The notes: a model not told the origin generated them from the letters alone. Shown: positions 48,691 through 60,202, counted from the first letter of the stretch. The stretch is DNA of 64,000 nt from Sipunculus nudus (GCA_026874595.1 CM049314.1:38547229-38611228); one strand, 5' to 3'. A program made the numbers and translations.

Positions 48691-49206
48691 ACCATTCAGC
48701 AAACATAGGTTGAAACATAAGCGCCTTGCGGAGATAAAGGGAATGTTATCGCAGTTAAGGACACACATCAGGTGTCAGAGGATGTATATTGGCAAGACGG
48801 AAGGATGCACCTGCTTGGGAATTTATAAGTTATCTGTATATCCTGGTGCATTTCCTCCACATCACACCTTTCACCCCAACGGAAACAAGCAAAAATACAT
48901 GAGTGCATGTTCACATGACCATTATGTCATTACACTCCTATTTATATATATTTTCAGTGTAAAACCGTGAGATAAAGCCTGATGAATAACTGGCCGGTTA
49001 AACATGTACACAATAATGCAACACGAACTTATGACATACTTGATTTCATCAAACTGTATCTGATAAAAAAATATATAGGATTATAAAAGGGGAAGAGAAA
49101 TAATTGTAAATACCCCCCCCCCCCCCGATGTGACCACATCCAGCGGTAAATATATAGTCCAATGAACGTATAGCATCTTGTAACGCCAGTCACTAGTATA
49201 TATATA

Positions 49207-49282
<76 letters not shown>

Positions 49283-51796
49283 AACCTCTCCTGACGACCA
49301 ACTTTGTTTAGCGACCAACTAAAAATAACAACCACTTTTTTCACAGTCCCAATTTTATTGCTCTTTATATCAGACCTCGCTTATGTGGCTATTTTATCGA
49401 GGTACCGTTAGCGGTCGTAATTCCTGGCAGTGATGTACTCGAGTCCACAGTATCCGAGTCCGTGTGCAAATCCGAGCCCAGTCCCTTAGGGTTCGATTCC
49501 AAGTCAACCTTCTTCGAGTCCGAGTCATTTGGAACTCGAGTCAAAGTCCGAGTCCGAGTCCAATACAAATCTTCGTATTAAAAGAATTTTAAAAAGGATA
49601 TTTTAGAAAAATCGTAAAAGCCCGAGTCCAGGACCTTCGGATCCAAGTTCTAGTCCGAGTGTGGACTCAATTCCGGACTCGAGTGCAAGTCCGGACACAC
49701 TGATTTCGACGTTTTATTGTAATACTTATAGCATCTTGTAACGAGAGTAACTAGTCTGTTTATATGAACTGCCCCCCCCCCCCCCCCCCCCTTCAAATGA
49801 ATAAAGGGTTTAGCAGCTATGCAGGTCAATGCAAAAGGAAATAGACAACATCCCGTAAATCTTTCTTTCAACAAATTAAATGGAACATATTCTGTTTTTT
49901 TCCAGAATTCTGAGAATGACAGGACAGGAAAAGAAAGTGCAGGTATGTATAATTATATTTTTTATTAAAAAATGCATACATACAATGTTAATCTCTCTCT
50001 CTCTCTCCCTCTCCCTCTCTTTCTCTCTCCCTCCCTGTCTCTCTCTCTCTCTCTCTCTTTCTCTCTTCCTCTCTCTCCACACAATTGTATTTTTTTCCCT
50101 AACAGTTACCCTTAAACTAATTAAGTGTCTTCAATTCGTAGAAATCCCATAGGACCTTCTACTTAAATTACAAAATAGCTTATACTTTCAAGGTGGTTAC
50201 GAAAAATAGATCTGTTAGAGCGCCACTGTCGCATGTCAAATTTATTATTTTATTTGACAGCAGAAGCAAGCACTCATCGACCTGGCTTTCCAAGGGGCAC
50301 CACTGTTTTCCCAGACAAAATCCGTCCGGCGGCCCATCTTGTTCTCACTGACATACGCAACACAAGTCGAGGTATGGCTGTTAATGCTGTAAAGGAGACG
50401 TTCACATTTAATCAGTTCGTTATAATTAAGTTAAAAATTTTCAATTCTTCCATAATATATGTTCTTTTAATGTCAGTAATTTGTAATCCGTACACGTCTC
50501 AACTCAACTTGCAAGTATTTCCAACTTCTCGTTTACTCTTAGTTTTACGGCTTTGGATTTTACTTAAATAATTGGGAGAAGAACATATCTTTATTGGTTT
50601 ATAATTATGAATATATATGCTTAAATGCTGATGGTTTAAATTTATAAGCAACTTGTGAGCAAATATTTATATAATGCGATGCGTTTACTAACCTTTGTAT
50701 TTACTTACAAAATATATAATTAAAAGATGGCGCTCGAGAGCAGTAGTTGAGAAAGTTATGTAACTTCAAGTAACTTCTGTATTAGTTTTATTATTAGAAG
50801 CAATTGCTGTAGTCGTGGTAGCAGCAGCAACAGTAGTAGTAGTAGCAGTAGAAGGAGTAGTAGTAGTTGTTGTAGTATTAGTAGGTATAGTAGTTGTTGT
50901 TGTTTTAGAACCAGTAGATTACTAGTAACAGTTGTGACTAGTAACAGTAGTAGTAGTTGTAGTAGTAGTAGGAGAAGAAGTAGTAGTGGTAGCAACAGTA
51001 GTAGTAGTAGTAGTAGCAGTAGTAGTAGTAGTTGTTGTAGTATTAGTAGTAGTTGTTGTTGTTGTTGTTGTACCAGCAGTTGTATTAATAATAGAGCTAT
51101 AGTAGATTGCACATTTTTCATCATACAGATGAGAAGAATTTATATCTTGTGGACGGCTGGTCCAGTAACAAGAGATATCAGGCTGTATTGCAGCAGTGTC
51201 GTTACATGAAAGGTCGACTGATCATACAACAGACAGGGCTGTACTACGTCTACAACCAAATACACTTCCTAGAACGACCGACAGGCGGCGTTACCGGCGG
51301 GAGTCATTCTCATTTCATCTACAAGTACAACAGGTAACACGTGCATTTATTTATAACGAACAAACACTCCTATATGCTGCCTTTAATTTATTTTGTAAGC
51401 ATAAGAATTTTTATATGTTAGGAAATAGCTTTTCCTTCTAAGTTATTTGAATATCAAATACAGATCCTGCTTATTATTTAATTTGCTTTCTGGGAAAAAT
51501 AGTTTACGATTTCACCGCCAGGTGAAAGCAAATTCGACTACTTTTAGTTTGTATCGTATTCCGATAAATGATTTCATATTTTCAGAGAATTAGCCAATGG
51601 TGGCAACTGGAAGATCTTACAGACGGCCACGTCACGCTGTGGAGATTCTCACTCATTCAGTCAGTCGGCCAGTTACCTGGGAGGGGTAGTCCGTCTGCAA
51701 AACCACGACCAAGTGTACGTAAAAGTCAACAACCTGAAGGCCGTCCACAAAAACCGATACTCCACGTTCTTTGGATTGTACTATATCGGACAATAG
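47495..51796 (+). CDS. TNF superfamily ligand, copy 1 (type II membrane protein)
   Basis: Joined exons: 47495-48001, 49906-49942, 50261-50371, 51129-51333, 51586-51796; 356 residues. Known role: trimeric ligand for TNF-receptor-family proteins in immune, apoptotic or developmental signalling. Seen: a cytoplasmic part (1-80) with clustered cysteines (CSHCACAR); a membrane segment at about 81-107 (CIASIIMTVLVFSALSACLV and on); a stalk with LCFPCK, MCC and a furin-type site RNRR (158-161); and a C-terminal TNF domain at about 203-356 with RPAAHLVLT, TGLYYVYNQIHF, YLGGVVRLQ and FFGLYYIGQ at the end. Two cysteines in the domain (QQCRY, SRCGD) could form the usual intrachain bridge. The acceptor TTATTTTAG just before the ATG implies an upstream non-coding exon. 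Possible AATAAA near 52150. Confidence 0.9.
48654..48687. repeat. Poly-A run
   Basis: 34 A in a row; copy 2 has only about nine at the matching place. Confidence 0.95.
49196..49278. repeat. (TA)n with (GT)n microsatellite
   Basis: TA tract interrupted by a GT block. Confidence 0.95.
49438..49695. repeat. Degenerate CGAGTC hexamer repeat
   Basis: More than 15 GAGTC or CGAGTC words (for example GTCCGAGTCCGAGTCC near 49546) in about 250 bp. It lies in TNF copy 1 intron 1 and is absent from the matching intron of copy 2. Confidence 0.8.
49906..49942 (+). CDS. TNF ligand copy 1, exon 2 (37-bp exon)
   Basis: Acceptor TTTTTTCCAG, donor GTATGT. It encodes NSENDRTGKESA of the stalk and leaves in phase 1. 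Copy 2 has an exon of exactly the same length and phase with diverged residues. Confidence 0.85.
49991..50078. repeat. (CT)n microsatellite
   Basis: CT-rich tract in TNF copy 1 intron 2. Confidence 0.93.
50261..50371 (+). CDS. TNF ligand copy 1, exon 3
   Basis: The acceptor reads TTTGACAGCAG/A, so either of two AGs three bases apart can be used. The donor GTATGG follows AGTCGAG, leaving phase 1. It encodes the end of the stalk and the first TNF strand (KIRPAAHLVLTDIRNTSR). It is nine codons longer than copy 2. Confidence 0.87.
50790..51085. repeat. (GTA)n-type trinucleotide region
   Basis: About 300 bp of GTA/GTT/GCA triplets in TNF copy 1 intron 3. Poly-Leu and poly-Ser open frames across it are artefacts. 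Copy 2 has a similar region in the same intron. Confidence 0.93.
51129..51333 (+). CDS. TNF ligand copy 1, exon 4
   Basis: Acceptor CATCATACAG, donor GTAACA; enters in phase 1 and leaves in phase 2. It encodes DEKNLYLVDGWSSNKRYQAV and on through TGLYYVYNQIHFLERP to IYKYN. GLYYVY is the central strand motif of the TNF fold. Confidence 0.9.
51586..51796 (+). CDS. TNF ligand copy 1, exon 5
   Basis: Acceptor CATATTTTCAG; it completes an Arg codon. It encodes ELANGGNWKILQTATSRCGD and on to YSTFFGLYYIGQ and TAG (51794-51796). The final FFGLYYIG strand is a hallmark of TNF ligands. Confidence 0.9.
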
Positions 51797-52906
51797 GTTG
51801 AGAGAGAGAGACATACAGAGAGAGAGAGGGCTATGATTAGAATATGGAGAAAAGACTCTAGCTTGCATTGTTATATTTATTGTTACTTTGATCACTCCTT
51901 ACATTTATTAAGTCTTACATACTGCAGATTTCGTTTTATGTATTACTCAAGTGTGAATACTAACATATTACCAGTTCATTATTTTGAACCTGAAGACATG
52001 TTCAGTTTCATTCCAAAATACGGCAGATGGCGCTCCAGGTCAACCGAATTGAAACCCCGGCACAGAACTGATATACCTCTCATTGTGAAAGCCTTCTCGG
52101 AAATAATATGAACATTTTCAAGTTACGGTGGACATGTAGTAATAGACCAAATAAAAAAAAAATCACTCTTCCACCTTAGGCCTTTTCTATTTGGAGAGAA
52201 CCTCTTCCACTTCGGAAGTTCATGTGGGACGGCCAGGACTACTTTTCTCGACTTTCATGCAAATAAAATATTGTTCTGTTTCAAGGGAAAACATTCTGTT
52301 TAAATTTTACATTCGTATACTTAAAAATATAACACATTCCGTAGAGTCCTTATCACAAAGATACTCATGCATGTTTTTGTAATTTGCCATGAAATAATTC
52401 TCATCCAATGTATTTGAACAGACTACCTTACCCTTTTCGCTACATTTATTTAATGCCCATCTGCTTGTGTGGAAACACCGATGCACTGAGGGTCGTAAAT
52501 TTCAAAGCCCAAAACCGGTAGTGTCGTACCCTTGTGAGTCCGATTCTGTGCGAGGCGAGAAAAACAGTCCGTTGTTGTTTGTTACGATCCCATAAACCGA
52601 TTGTTTATATGACCTTGTAAAAATAATTTTGCAAGCATTTCATGTAAGCGATTCAATTAAAATGATTTATCAGTGATCACCCACCCAATCATGACAACAG
52701 AACTATAATCTCAGGCTCAGTGTCGTCTGTCATATTAATTTGTTTCTTGATTTAAATGCTAAAGATTTCATGCTAACAAATTGAACGGTTGCCGTGGAAC
52801 TAAATCACATACTTTATGTACTTTACCTCGAAAGCGAAGAAATTCGAACATTTAATTAGAATTATAGTGATATTTACGAGGCCATTTTATTAATTCACGG
52901 AGGGTG

Positions 52907-52967
<61 letters not shown>

Positions 52968-53214
52968 CCGATGCCAGATCAGGACCGAATTCTCCTATGC
53001 TGAGTGTTATAATTTGGTCTTCAGTACACAGTTACCGATATAACGACAAGGATATTACTCTCTCTCTCCTTAACACACACACACACACACACAATCATAT
53101 ATACACATACATTTATCTGGTCTAATGAGTCAAACACCTTACTCGTAACACAGCTCGACCCCCGTCGTATCTCCATTTGTTTTGAGATACGAATATGCGT
53201 CCACAATATATTCC
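51797..53214. other. 3' region of TNF copy 1 and end of duplicated unit 1
   Basis: Contains GA repeats just after the stop, a possible AATAAA (52150-52155), and sequence matching 60830-61400. An (AT)n tract at 52909-52964 lies between the two units. No further gene. Confidence 0.75.
52909..52964. repeat. (AT)n microsatellite
   Basis: AT tract in the spacer between the two duplicated units. Confidence 0.95.
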
Positions 53215-53404
53215 AAGAAGTGGGTACTGTGACCATGAACCTTTGACACAATCAATACGTTTCTTCCTCTTTAAGTCGGATAACCGTGTGTGAAAGCTCA
53301 GGGTGGATTAACAATCTTTATAAAAACGTGGGTCCTGTGACCTGACCGCTGACCGTGTGACCTCAAAACCAATACGGTTGTTCACCATTGGTAGTTGACT
53401 GACT

Positions 53405-53702
53405 GAAGCCAAGTCGGCGCTCGAGCCAGTCACAGGTCTTTGGCCCGCTTTGGCTCCCCCAGCAACGACAAAGTTTGAGAGATTGGGTTGGTATAGAGTT
53501 AGGTATTTAAGGCGAAAACAGAAGATACTGATATAGTTGAAGATCGTAAAGAGAGAGGTGGAGGAAGCCGGAGAGCCAGGAGAGAACCACCGACCTTAGA
53601 CGGGCCACTACAACCGACTCTCATGGCAGCACCTGGGATCGAACCCGGGTCGCCAGCGAAGAAGGCCGAGCCATTTACCGCCCAGCTGTCCAGGCCCCTC
53701 AT
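53405..53702 (-). mobile_element. tRNA-derived SINE, second family
   Basis: On the minus strand the head starts GGGGCCTGGACAGCTGGGCG and has a perfect B box GGTTCGATCC within CCGGGTTCGATCCCAGG. A pyrimidine-rich body follows (CTCCTGGCTCTCCGGCTTCC). It differs in sequence from the 4.3-kb SINE. It interrupts a TGACCT repeat in duplicated unit 2. Confidence 0.7.
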
Positions 53703-53789
53703 TGCTACTTGAGCAATATGTGAAAGCTGACAGGTTTAACAGTAAATCTTTGGCTTAGAATGTGTCTACTCTACAAAGATTGTCATTTG

Positions 53790-54240
53790 CTAGTCCTGTA
53801 ATCTTAACCTTTGACCTCGAGACTTCCAATCGTTAGAGCCGATTTCCTAATAGTAGATGAGCCATATGTGAAAGGTGAAAAGGTTGGATGGAAAAGTTGG
53901 CTGACAATGTCAACTAGCTTATTCTGACCTTGACCTTTAACCACGTGACCTCAAATTTAGTTCTTTTCCTATTGGAAGGTAAGCCATGTGAAAAAGATAG
54001 GATACACGGATGAAAACGTAGGCTAAAATGCATTCGCAATGTTTTTAGAGAAGTGGGTTGGGTTGACCTTTGACCTAATGACCTCTAAAACGAAATTCTT
54101 CTTCCCCAATAGTTTGGGGAGCCACATATTAAAGATTTACAGTTTTTTATCAAGTTGTTTGGCTTAAAATGCGTACACGAACCAATATTACGCATGAGCG
54201 GACAAAGGACGAACGGACGGACGAACCGTTGGAGGCGATA
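53790..54240. repeat. Tandem TGACCT repeat, block in duplicated unit 2
   Basis: Three diverged units with AACCTTTGACCTCGAGAC, GACCTTGACCTTTAACCACG and GTTGACCTTTGACCTAATGA, ending in a GGACGGACG tail. Confidence 0.65.
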
Positions 54241-55772
54241 CTATATATTTAGAGTATGTTAATTTATCTATCATCTACATTCAAACATGGCATGTCGGTC
54301 AGAATAACATACACACGCTTACGCCTCGAGTTATATTGCATGTGAAATAATTTTGTTTTCGTGACAAACTCTAATGGAAAATCCCCTATTCTCCACATTT
54401 AAACTGGCCTAGGGAATTCCATAAGAACACATGACCAGGGGCTGTTTGACGGTTACTGTTGTAATTCTACAGACAAGCTATCATTCCAGACGTATACTAT
54501 CGCATTTCAAGGCCGAGAACGACGTGTTTTCCCAAGGATGCATAAAAAGCAACAAACTCTCACAAAAAACATGTCAGCGCATTTTACCCACGTGAGTTTT
54601 AACTAGTGTCTGTGGTTTCATCTAGAACAATGATCCTGTTTCCTCGATCGCGCCACTTGAACAAGTTCATTACGGTAATGTTAATTTCCCATTTGGACCT
54701 TGGCCTTATACTGGTGATGAACGATTTGTTTCAAAGAATGTAATTTTGCCGTTTCATCATTCTGGGAAACTAACGATTTCAGGGATCAAATTGATGCAGA
54801 GAAGACACCGTTGAGGTAATTTTTCGATTGGTAAAAACGCTATATATCCAAAATCTATCCAAAAGTTGTTTAAATCCATATTAGACCCCATAAAGTGTAC
54901 ATAATTTAAATTTGAAACAGTATTCTTACTGATGATATCGGATTGTCTTAAATTTTCATTAATTTTTTTCATATGATAATTTAATATTTTTTAATAAATT
55001 TTCAACAGTAGCCATTTTAAGCACCAAGTAACAGAGAGCCACTCTATTATGGGCTAATTATCTATATATGACCATTTCTCAAAGTGATTATTTTTAGACT
55101 TTCCTCAGTCATGTCTCTATCAACCTTAAAACTAAACAAAATAAGGTTTAGTTAACAGGGGAATTACAAATTTCAGTTTTTCAACAAGAAAGACACTAAG
55201 TAAAAAAGTATGGGTTCAGATAAGGGTGCCGCCCCAGAAGTGATCGTTCCACCGAGTGCTATTCAATTTTTTTTGTTACCAGTGTTAACCTGGTGTAAAC
55301 TACGTACGTTTATGGTAAAGCACGCTTGCCTAGGATATTAGAACGCTGTTTCAGATTAATGTTACCTCAATATGTGCGACAAAAATATTTTTTTTTTGCG
55401 AATTAATATTATATGATAAACGTATTTGCATTTCCCCGTTCGTGGGTGCGTGTTTGTTCACAAGATATCTCACGAAATCATGAACGTAATCTCATGAAAT
55501 TAGGAATGTGTCAATAAGGAATGGATTATAATTGGACTATAGCCAATGAGTGAATTAAAACACGGGTTGAGAAGTACATGTATACCACATTAAAGAGCGT
55601 CTACCTGGAGACGGCCTCGTTCTTGAGAATGCATATTTCTATTTATTTATTTTTTTTTAATTTTACTGTTTAATGTAACGTTGGTGAGTCATTGTGAAAA
55701 TCTACCTAACATAACATTAGGTAAAGCTGAACGTTAATGTCCATCATCATGTCAGTGTCTTTTTAGAACGGA
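54241..55772. other. Upstream region of TNF copy 2
   Basis: Matches 45430-47494 in parts (for example GCATTTCAAGGC and TTGCCGTT..CATTCTGGGAAACTAACGAT). No open frame is shared by the two copies, so it is probably promoter and 5' untranslated sequence. Confidence 0.6.
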
Positions 55773-56234
55773 ATGAATACTATGGAAAACTCGCACTGCG
55801 CATGCGCAAGGCACGCCTCAGCGTTAAGCGGAGAATCGGAAGACACTGTCGCTTCAATGACAACAATACTACCACCAATACCTGAACAGGATGGAAAAGA
55901 AATCGAAAGTCTCCATACACCTATTGTAATGGAAACATTACAGAGAACAAAAGGCACGGGCTGCAAGAAATGTGTATTCATTGCTAGTGTTATCATGGCT
56001 GTTCTCGTATTCAGCGCTTTGTCTGCATGCTTGGTTTTCTTCGTGAATTTCTACGGCGAATACAACCAACCCACGTACAAACTGTGCTTCCCCTGCAAAG
56101 TTGGTGGAAAATCGGGGCGGCGTTTGACAGACAGTGATCCCTCTATTGAGCGGACAGAGGGTCTTACCTACAGAAACGGCATGACCATGTGTTGTTCCAG
56201 AAATGGACGCCCGGATGGAGTGATGGAGAGTCAG
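55773..56234 (+). CDS. TNF ligand copy 2, exon 1
   Basis: Starts after TTTTTAG/AACGG and ends MESQ before GTTATT, phase 0. A second in-frame ATG lies at codon 4. Cytoplasmic part, membrane segment and stalk. Confidence 0.88.
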
Positions 56235-57798
56235 GTTATTAACACCGACCATTTATTTATGACAATAAATTAATATATAAACACTCATTAGGTCAAAAGA
56301 AAATAAAAGGTATGGTTCTCAGGCACCGCCCGCGTCAATTTTAATCCCCCGTATCAAAAAATGATTTTCAACTCTCAAGAAAATAAAATAATACAATTTT
56401 GATAAGTTTTCCTTTGTTATGCAGTGCTTTTACTTGTTTAGAAAAGAAAATATGTTATTATCATGCTTTCCCCTGATCATGTGACATTTTTATGGAAACA
56501 TACAAAACAAGTAATGCAAAACCCGCCCCCCGGACTAAACTCTAAAAAAAGTGACTGAGAACCATACCTTCTTTTTTTTGCCTCATACAAATGAGTTTAT
56601 GTTCATAGAAATGATATAAGAATCTCACTCAAGCTTTGGTGTGATAAGATTTCCTGAATATGTTTGAACTTAAAGTTACATACATGTTGCTGCATTGTGC
56701 TTGACCTTTTATTCAAGTCCGCCTCAGAAAATAATATAATTACAAAATATATTCATATGTTATGTCGAACTGAACAATCTTTATATTCTTTGTTCAGGAA
56801 CCAGCAATCCCTCAGTTATAAATATTCAAGAATTTATCGAACTTTAAAATACTTTAGAAAAGCGAATATATAAATAATCTGATAGCATCATATATGATTG
56901 AAAAGACTATCGCGATTAGGAATTTACAAAAAAAATAAGCGAGTCTAAATTAAAATTTCACAACGCTGTTGACGTTAATTTAAGGTTAAGTTTACCAAGG
57001 AAATTTAATAAAACGACATTTAATTTTTTTCACATGCATATAAATATCACAGTACCCCGTAATACATACGCATTGGATCAGATGCTGAATGTATGGGTAA
57101 AGATAGATGACGGTGGAAAAACTAATAGGTTTTAATTAATGGAGTCTTTCCTGGCCCCGTCACACCTCAACACACAGTTATATGGAAAATGTTCTTCTAG
57201 TTATTGCGTAATCCTGTTAAGAAAAAAAAACAACCATTAAGCAAACATAGTTTGAAACAAAACCGCCTTGTGGAGGTAAAGAGAATGTTATCACCGTAAA
57301 GGACACGTGTCAGATGATGTATTGGGCAAGACGGAAGGAAGCAACTGCTTGGGAATTTTCATTTTATCTGAGTATCCTGGTGCATTTCCTCCGCATCACA
57401 CCCTACACCCCAACGGAAACAAGCAAAACATACAACAAAGCATGTTCACATGACCATTATGTCATTACACTCATATTTAGTTTTTTTATTTATGTAAATC
57501 TGTGAGATTAAGCCAAATGAATAAATGGTCGGTTCAATATGTATACACACTAATGCATCATGAAACTATTGCATACTTCGTTTAATAGAACCATGCGTGG
57601 TTAAAACAAAAAAGATTATAAAAGGGAAAAGAAGTTATTCTAAATACCCCCCCCCCTAAAAAAAAATTCATAACTAGACTTTTGGCTTAATAGTTGGCTT
57701 CACAGTTTGGAAAGCGATTCACACATAAGTGCCAGCACCTAGTGGCAAATACATGATTCAATGAAAATATAACACCATAAAACGCAATTAACAAGTAC

Positions 57799-57881
<83 letters not shown>

Positions 57882-60202
57882 TGCGCCCACCCCATTACAC
57901 AAGTGTATGAAAAAAGAAAACTGGACCACACACCATAATGTCAAGCAATATTTCTTTAGATAAATTAATCAAACATATTCCCTCTTTTTTCAGAATTCTT
58001 CGAAGAATATGATCGAAAAGGAAAGCAAAGGTAGGTCCAGTTAAAAAAAATAATACTTGTATATTCCTATAAACTATTTCACATGATCACATTGAACATT
58101 CTTTTAAAACTGGACAACATGTTAGAGCACATGAAAACTTAACTCGCTGCAGCACGCATTATCGCATTTTAAACTTTCATATGAATTAATACATCGTCCA
58201 CATCATCATAACCACCATAATACCTTTCCGAATGAAATCACGACAACAGACTCTCTTTTTTTCCTTTAAGAAGAGACTTAAGAATTATCTGTTGCAAAGA
58301 TTTTCAAACAGTTTCTCCCTCTCTCTTCAAGTTCTTTTAAATCACAGAAAACCTATAGGAGTTAAATTCTCCTACACTAAACTTACAAAATAGCAAATAC
58401 TTTCAAGCGCTTTCTAAAAGTACATCTGACAGAGCTTCAGTGTCGCATGTAACATTAATTATTTTTACTAACAGCAGAGGGACCCACTCATGTACTCCCA
58501 GACAAAGTCCGTCCAGCGGCCCATCTTGTTCTCACTCACCTCCGGAACAGAAGTCGAGGTATGGTCGTTATTACTGTAAAAGAGAAATTCACATCTTATT
58601 ATTTTCTATAGTTAAAGGAGACATTTTCATATTCCTTCGTCGTTATATGGTTCTGTAATGCCCGTAAATCTGATAAAAAGAAACAATCATGTGTCTGATC
58701 AAGTTATTTCGATACTTCTTGCCTGAAGATGACACATGTTCACACTAAAAACTTTCCGAGGCATTGCTACATCTCGTAACCTTTCTAAGACTTTTTTTTA
58801 CGATTTTACGATAAATAGGGTAAAAAATAGTGCATCTGTTATGCCTCCTTTAACGAACAATTTGCTATTTTTATGTGTATTTTAATGCTTAAATGCATAA
58901 GCAACTTTTTTTTAAGGAAGAAAAAGGATGAAATAGCACAGCCATGTCCGTGATTAGGTGGCATAATCGTTAATCTATGTCCCTCTTTGTCTATCTATTA
59001 TTATTAATAATATTGCTGTTGTGGAACTTTTAGTTTTATCATTACAATTGTTATAAATATTAATATAATTATATTTTAAGTAGTAGTAGTAGTAGTTTTA
59101 TTATTACTAGTATTATAATTATTGTTATTAGGAGTTATAATAAGAGGTATGATATAAGTAAAATTAGAGGTGTTTATTACTGTTATTATTATTGTCAGTA
59201 ACAGTAACAGTAGTAGTAGTATAGTAGTAGTAGTAGTAGAGTAGTAGCAGTTGTAGATTTATTATCACTGCTATTATTATTATTGTTCGTAGTAGTATTA
59301 ATGGTAGGTATAATATAAGTTGTAGTAGAGGCTTTTAATACTGCTATTAAATAATTGTCGGAAACAGTAGTAGTAGTAGTAGTAGTGAAGTAATAGAAGT
59401 ATTGGTAATAGAAGTAGTAAAGTAGTAGTCGGCCTAATAGTAGTTGTAGTAGTAGTAGAATAGAAGGAGTTTTAGTAGTATAAGTTTTAATTTAGAAGTA
59501 GAAAGAAAATACAAATTTATTTACCACACAGATGAGAATTATTTATATCTTGTGGACGGCTGGTCCAGTGATAAGAGATACCAGGCTGTACTGCAGCAGT
59601 GTCGTTACATGAACGGTCGACTGATCATACAACGGACAGGGCTGTACTACGTCTACAGCCAAATACACTTCCTGGAACGACCAATAGGCGGCGCCACCGG
59701 CGGGAGTCACTCTCAGTTCATTTACAAGTACAACAGGTAACCAGTGCATTAACTTAAGCGATCACACACACACACTTACACACAACTTTTAATTTATGTA
59801 AGGGTAAGCTTGAATATTTTTCATGCAAAGAAATAACCCCTCCTTCTGAATTTTCATTAGATAATTTGAATGCTTTTGTTGTTGATCGGGTCTCTTTAGG
59901 CAGAATTAGTTTAGAATTTCATCGCTAGATGGCGGCAAGTTCGACTATTTTCAGTTTCCATCTTATACTAAAAATAATGTCATATTTACAGAGAATTGGC
60001 CAATGGGGGCAATTGGAAGATTTTACAGAAGGCCGCGTCACGCTGTGGAGGTTCTCACACATTCAGTCAGTCAGCCAGTTACCTGGGAGGGGTAGTTCGT
60101 CTGCAAAATCATGACCAAGTGTACGTAAAAGTCAACAACCTGAACGCCGTCCACAAAAACCGATACTCCACGTTCTTTGGATTGTACTATATCGGACAAT
60201 AG
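55773..60202 (+). CDS. TNF superfamily ligand, copy 2 (type II membrane protein)
   Basis: Joined exons: 55773-56234, 57994-58030, 58475-58558, 59532-59736, 59992-60202; 332 residues. Every intron phase equals that of copy 1. Cytoplasmic part 1-67, membrane segment about 68-94 (FIASVIMAVLVFSALSACLV and on), stalk with LCFPCK and MCC, TNF domain about 179-332 ending FFGLYYIGQ. Compared with copy 1 it lacks a block after MENS in the N terminus and nine codons in exon 3. The RNRR stalk site reads RNGR (143-146), a weaker processing site. The TNF domain is nearly identical, which suggests recent duplication or gene conversion and a shared receptor. The acceptor CTTTTTAG before the ATG implies a non-coding first exon. 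Confidence 0.9.
56235..57993 (+). other. TNF ligand copy 2, intron 1
   Basis: Matches parts of copy 1 intron 1. Contains poly-C near 57646 and an (AT)n tract at 57799-57880. No coding sequence. Confidence 0.8.
57799..57880. repeat. (TA)n microsatellite
   Basis: Uninterrupted TA tract. Confidence 0.95.
57994..58030 (+). CDS. TNF ligand copy 2, exon 2 (37-bp exon)
   Basis: Acceptor CTTTTTTCAG, donor GTAGGT. It encodes NSSKNMIEKESK, with the same length and phase as in copy 1. Confidence 0.84.
58475..58558 (+). CDS. TNF ligand copy 2, exon 3
   Basis: Acceptor TACTAACAGCAG/A, again with two AGs three bases apart; donor GTATGG. It encodes the stalk end and KVRPAAHLVLTHLRNRSR, the first TNF strand. 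Confidence 0.86.
58559..59531 (+). other. TNF ligand copy 2, intron 3
   Basis: The second half (about 59078-59475) is a degenerate (GTA)n region, as in copy 1. Nothing coding. Confidence 0.8.
59078..59475. repeat. Degenerate (GTA)n-type trinucleotide region
   Basis: GTA/TTA/ATT triplets with several pure GTA stretches; counterpart of 50790-51085. Confidence 0.9.
59532..59736 (+). CDS. TNF ligand copy 2, exon 4
   Basis: Acceptor TTACCACACAG, donor GTAACC. 205 bp as in copy 1. Encodes DENYLYLVDGWSSDKRYQAV and on through TGLYYVYSQIHFLERP. Confidence 0.9.
59992..60202 (+). CDS. TNF ligand copy 2, exon 5
   Basis: Acceptor CATATTTACAG. 211 bp as in copy 1. Encodes ELANGGNWKILQKAASRCGG and on to YSTFFGLYYIGQ, TAG at 60200-60202. 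Confidence 0.9.

Larger units (their letters stand above)
48002..49905 (+). other. TNF ligand copy 1, intron 1
   Basis: Holds an A34 run (48654-48687), a (TA)n/(GT)n tract, a CGAGTC-rich region and poly-C runs. The stretch after the A-run (TCAACCATTCAGCAAACATA) matches copy 2 near 57230. Confidence 0.8.
45205..52700 (+). repeat. Segmental duplication, unit 1
   Basis: Co-linear with 53215-61400. Matches run from GTTACTGTGACC/GGTACTGTGACC, through AAACTGGCCTGGGAATTCCA near 45586 (AAACTGGCCTAGGGAATTCC near 54400), the five TNF exons and flanking introns, to CTTGTGAGTCCGATTCTG near 52530 (TTTGTGAGTCCGATTCTG near 61231) and CATGTAAGCG near 52642 (61355). Offsets of 8.0-8.8 kb vary because of insertions and deletions. 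Confidence 0.9.

Noticed and set aside
50756-51124. Poly-Leu/Gln (minus) and poly-Ser (plus) frames
   Set aside because: Produced by the GTA/GTT triplet repeat in the TNF intron.
53600-53702. A tRNA gene on the minus strand
   Set aside because: Perfect B box but no cloverleaf; a SINE body continues past it.
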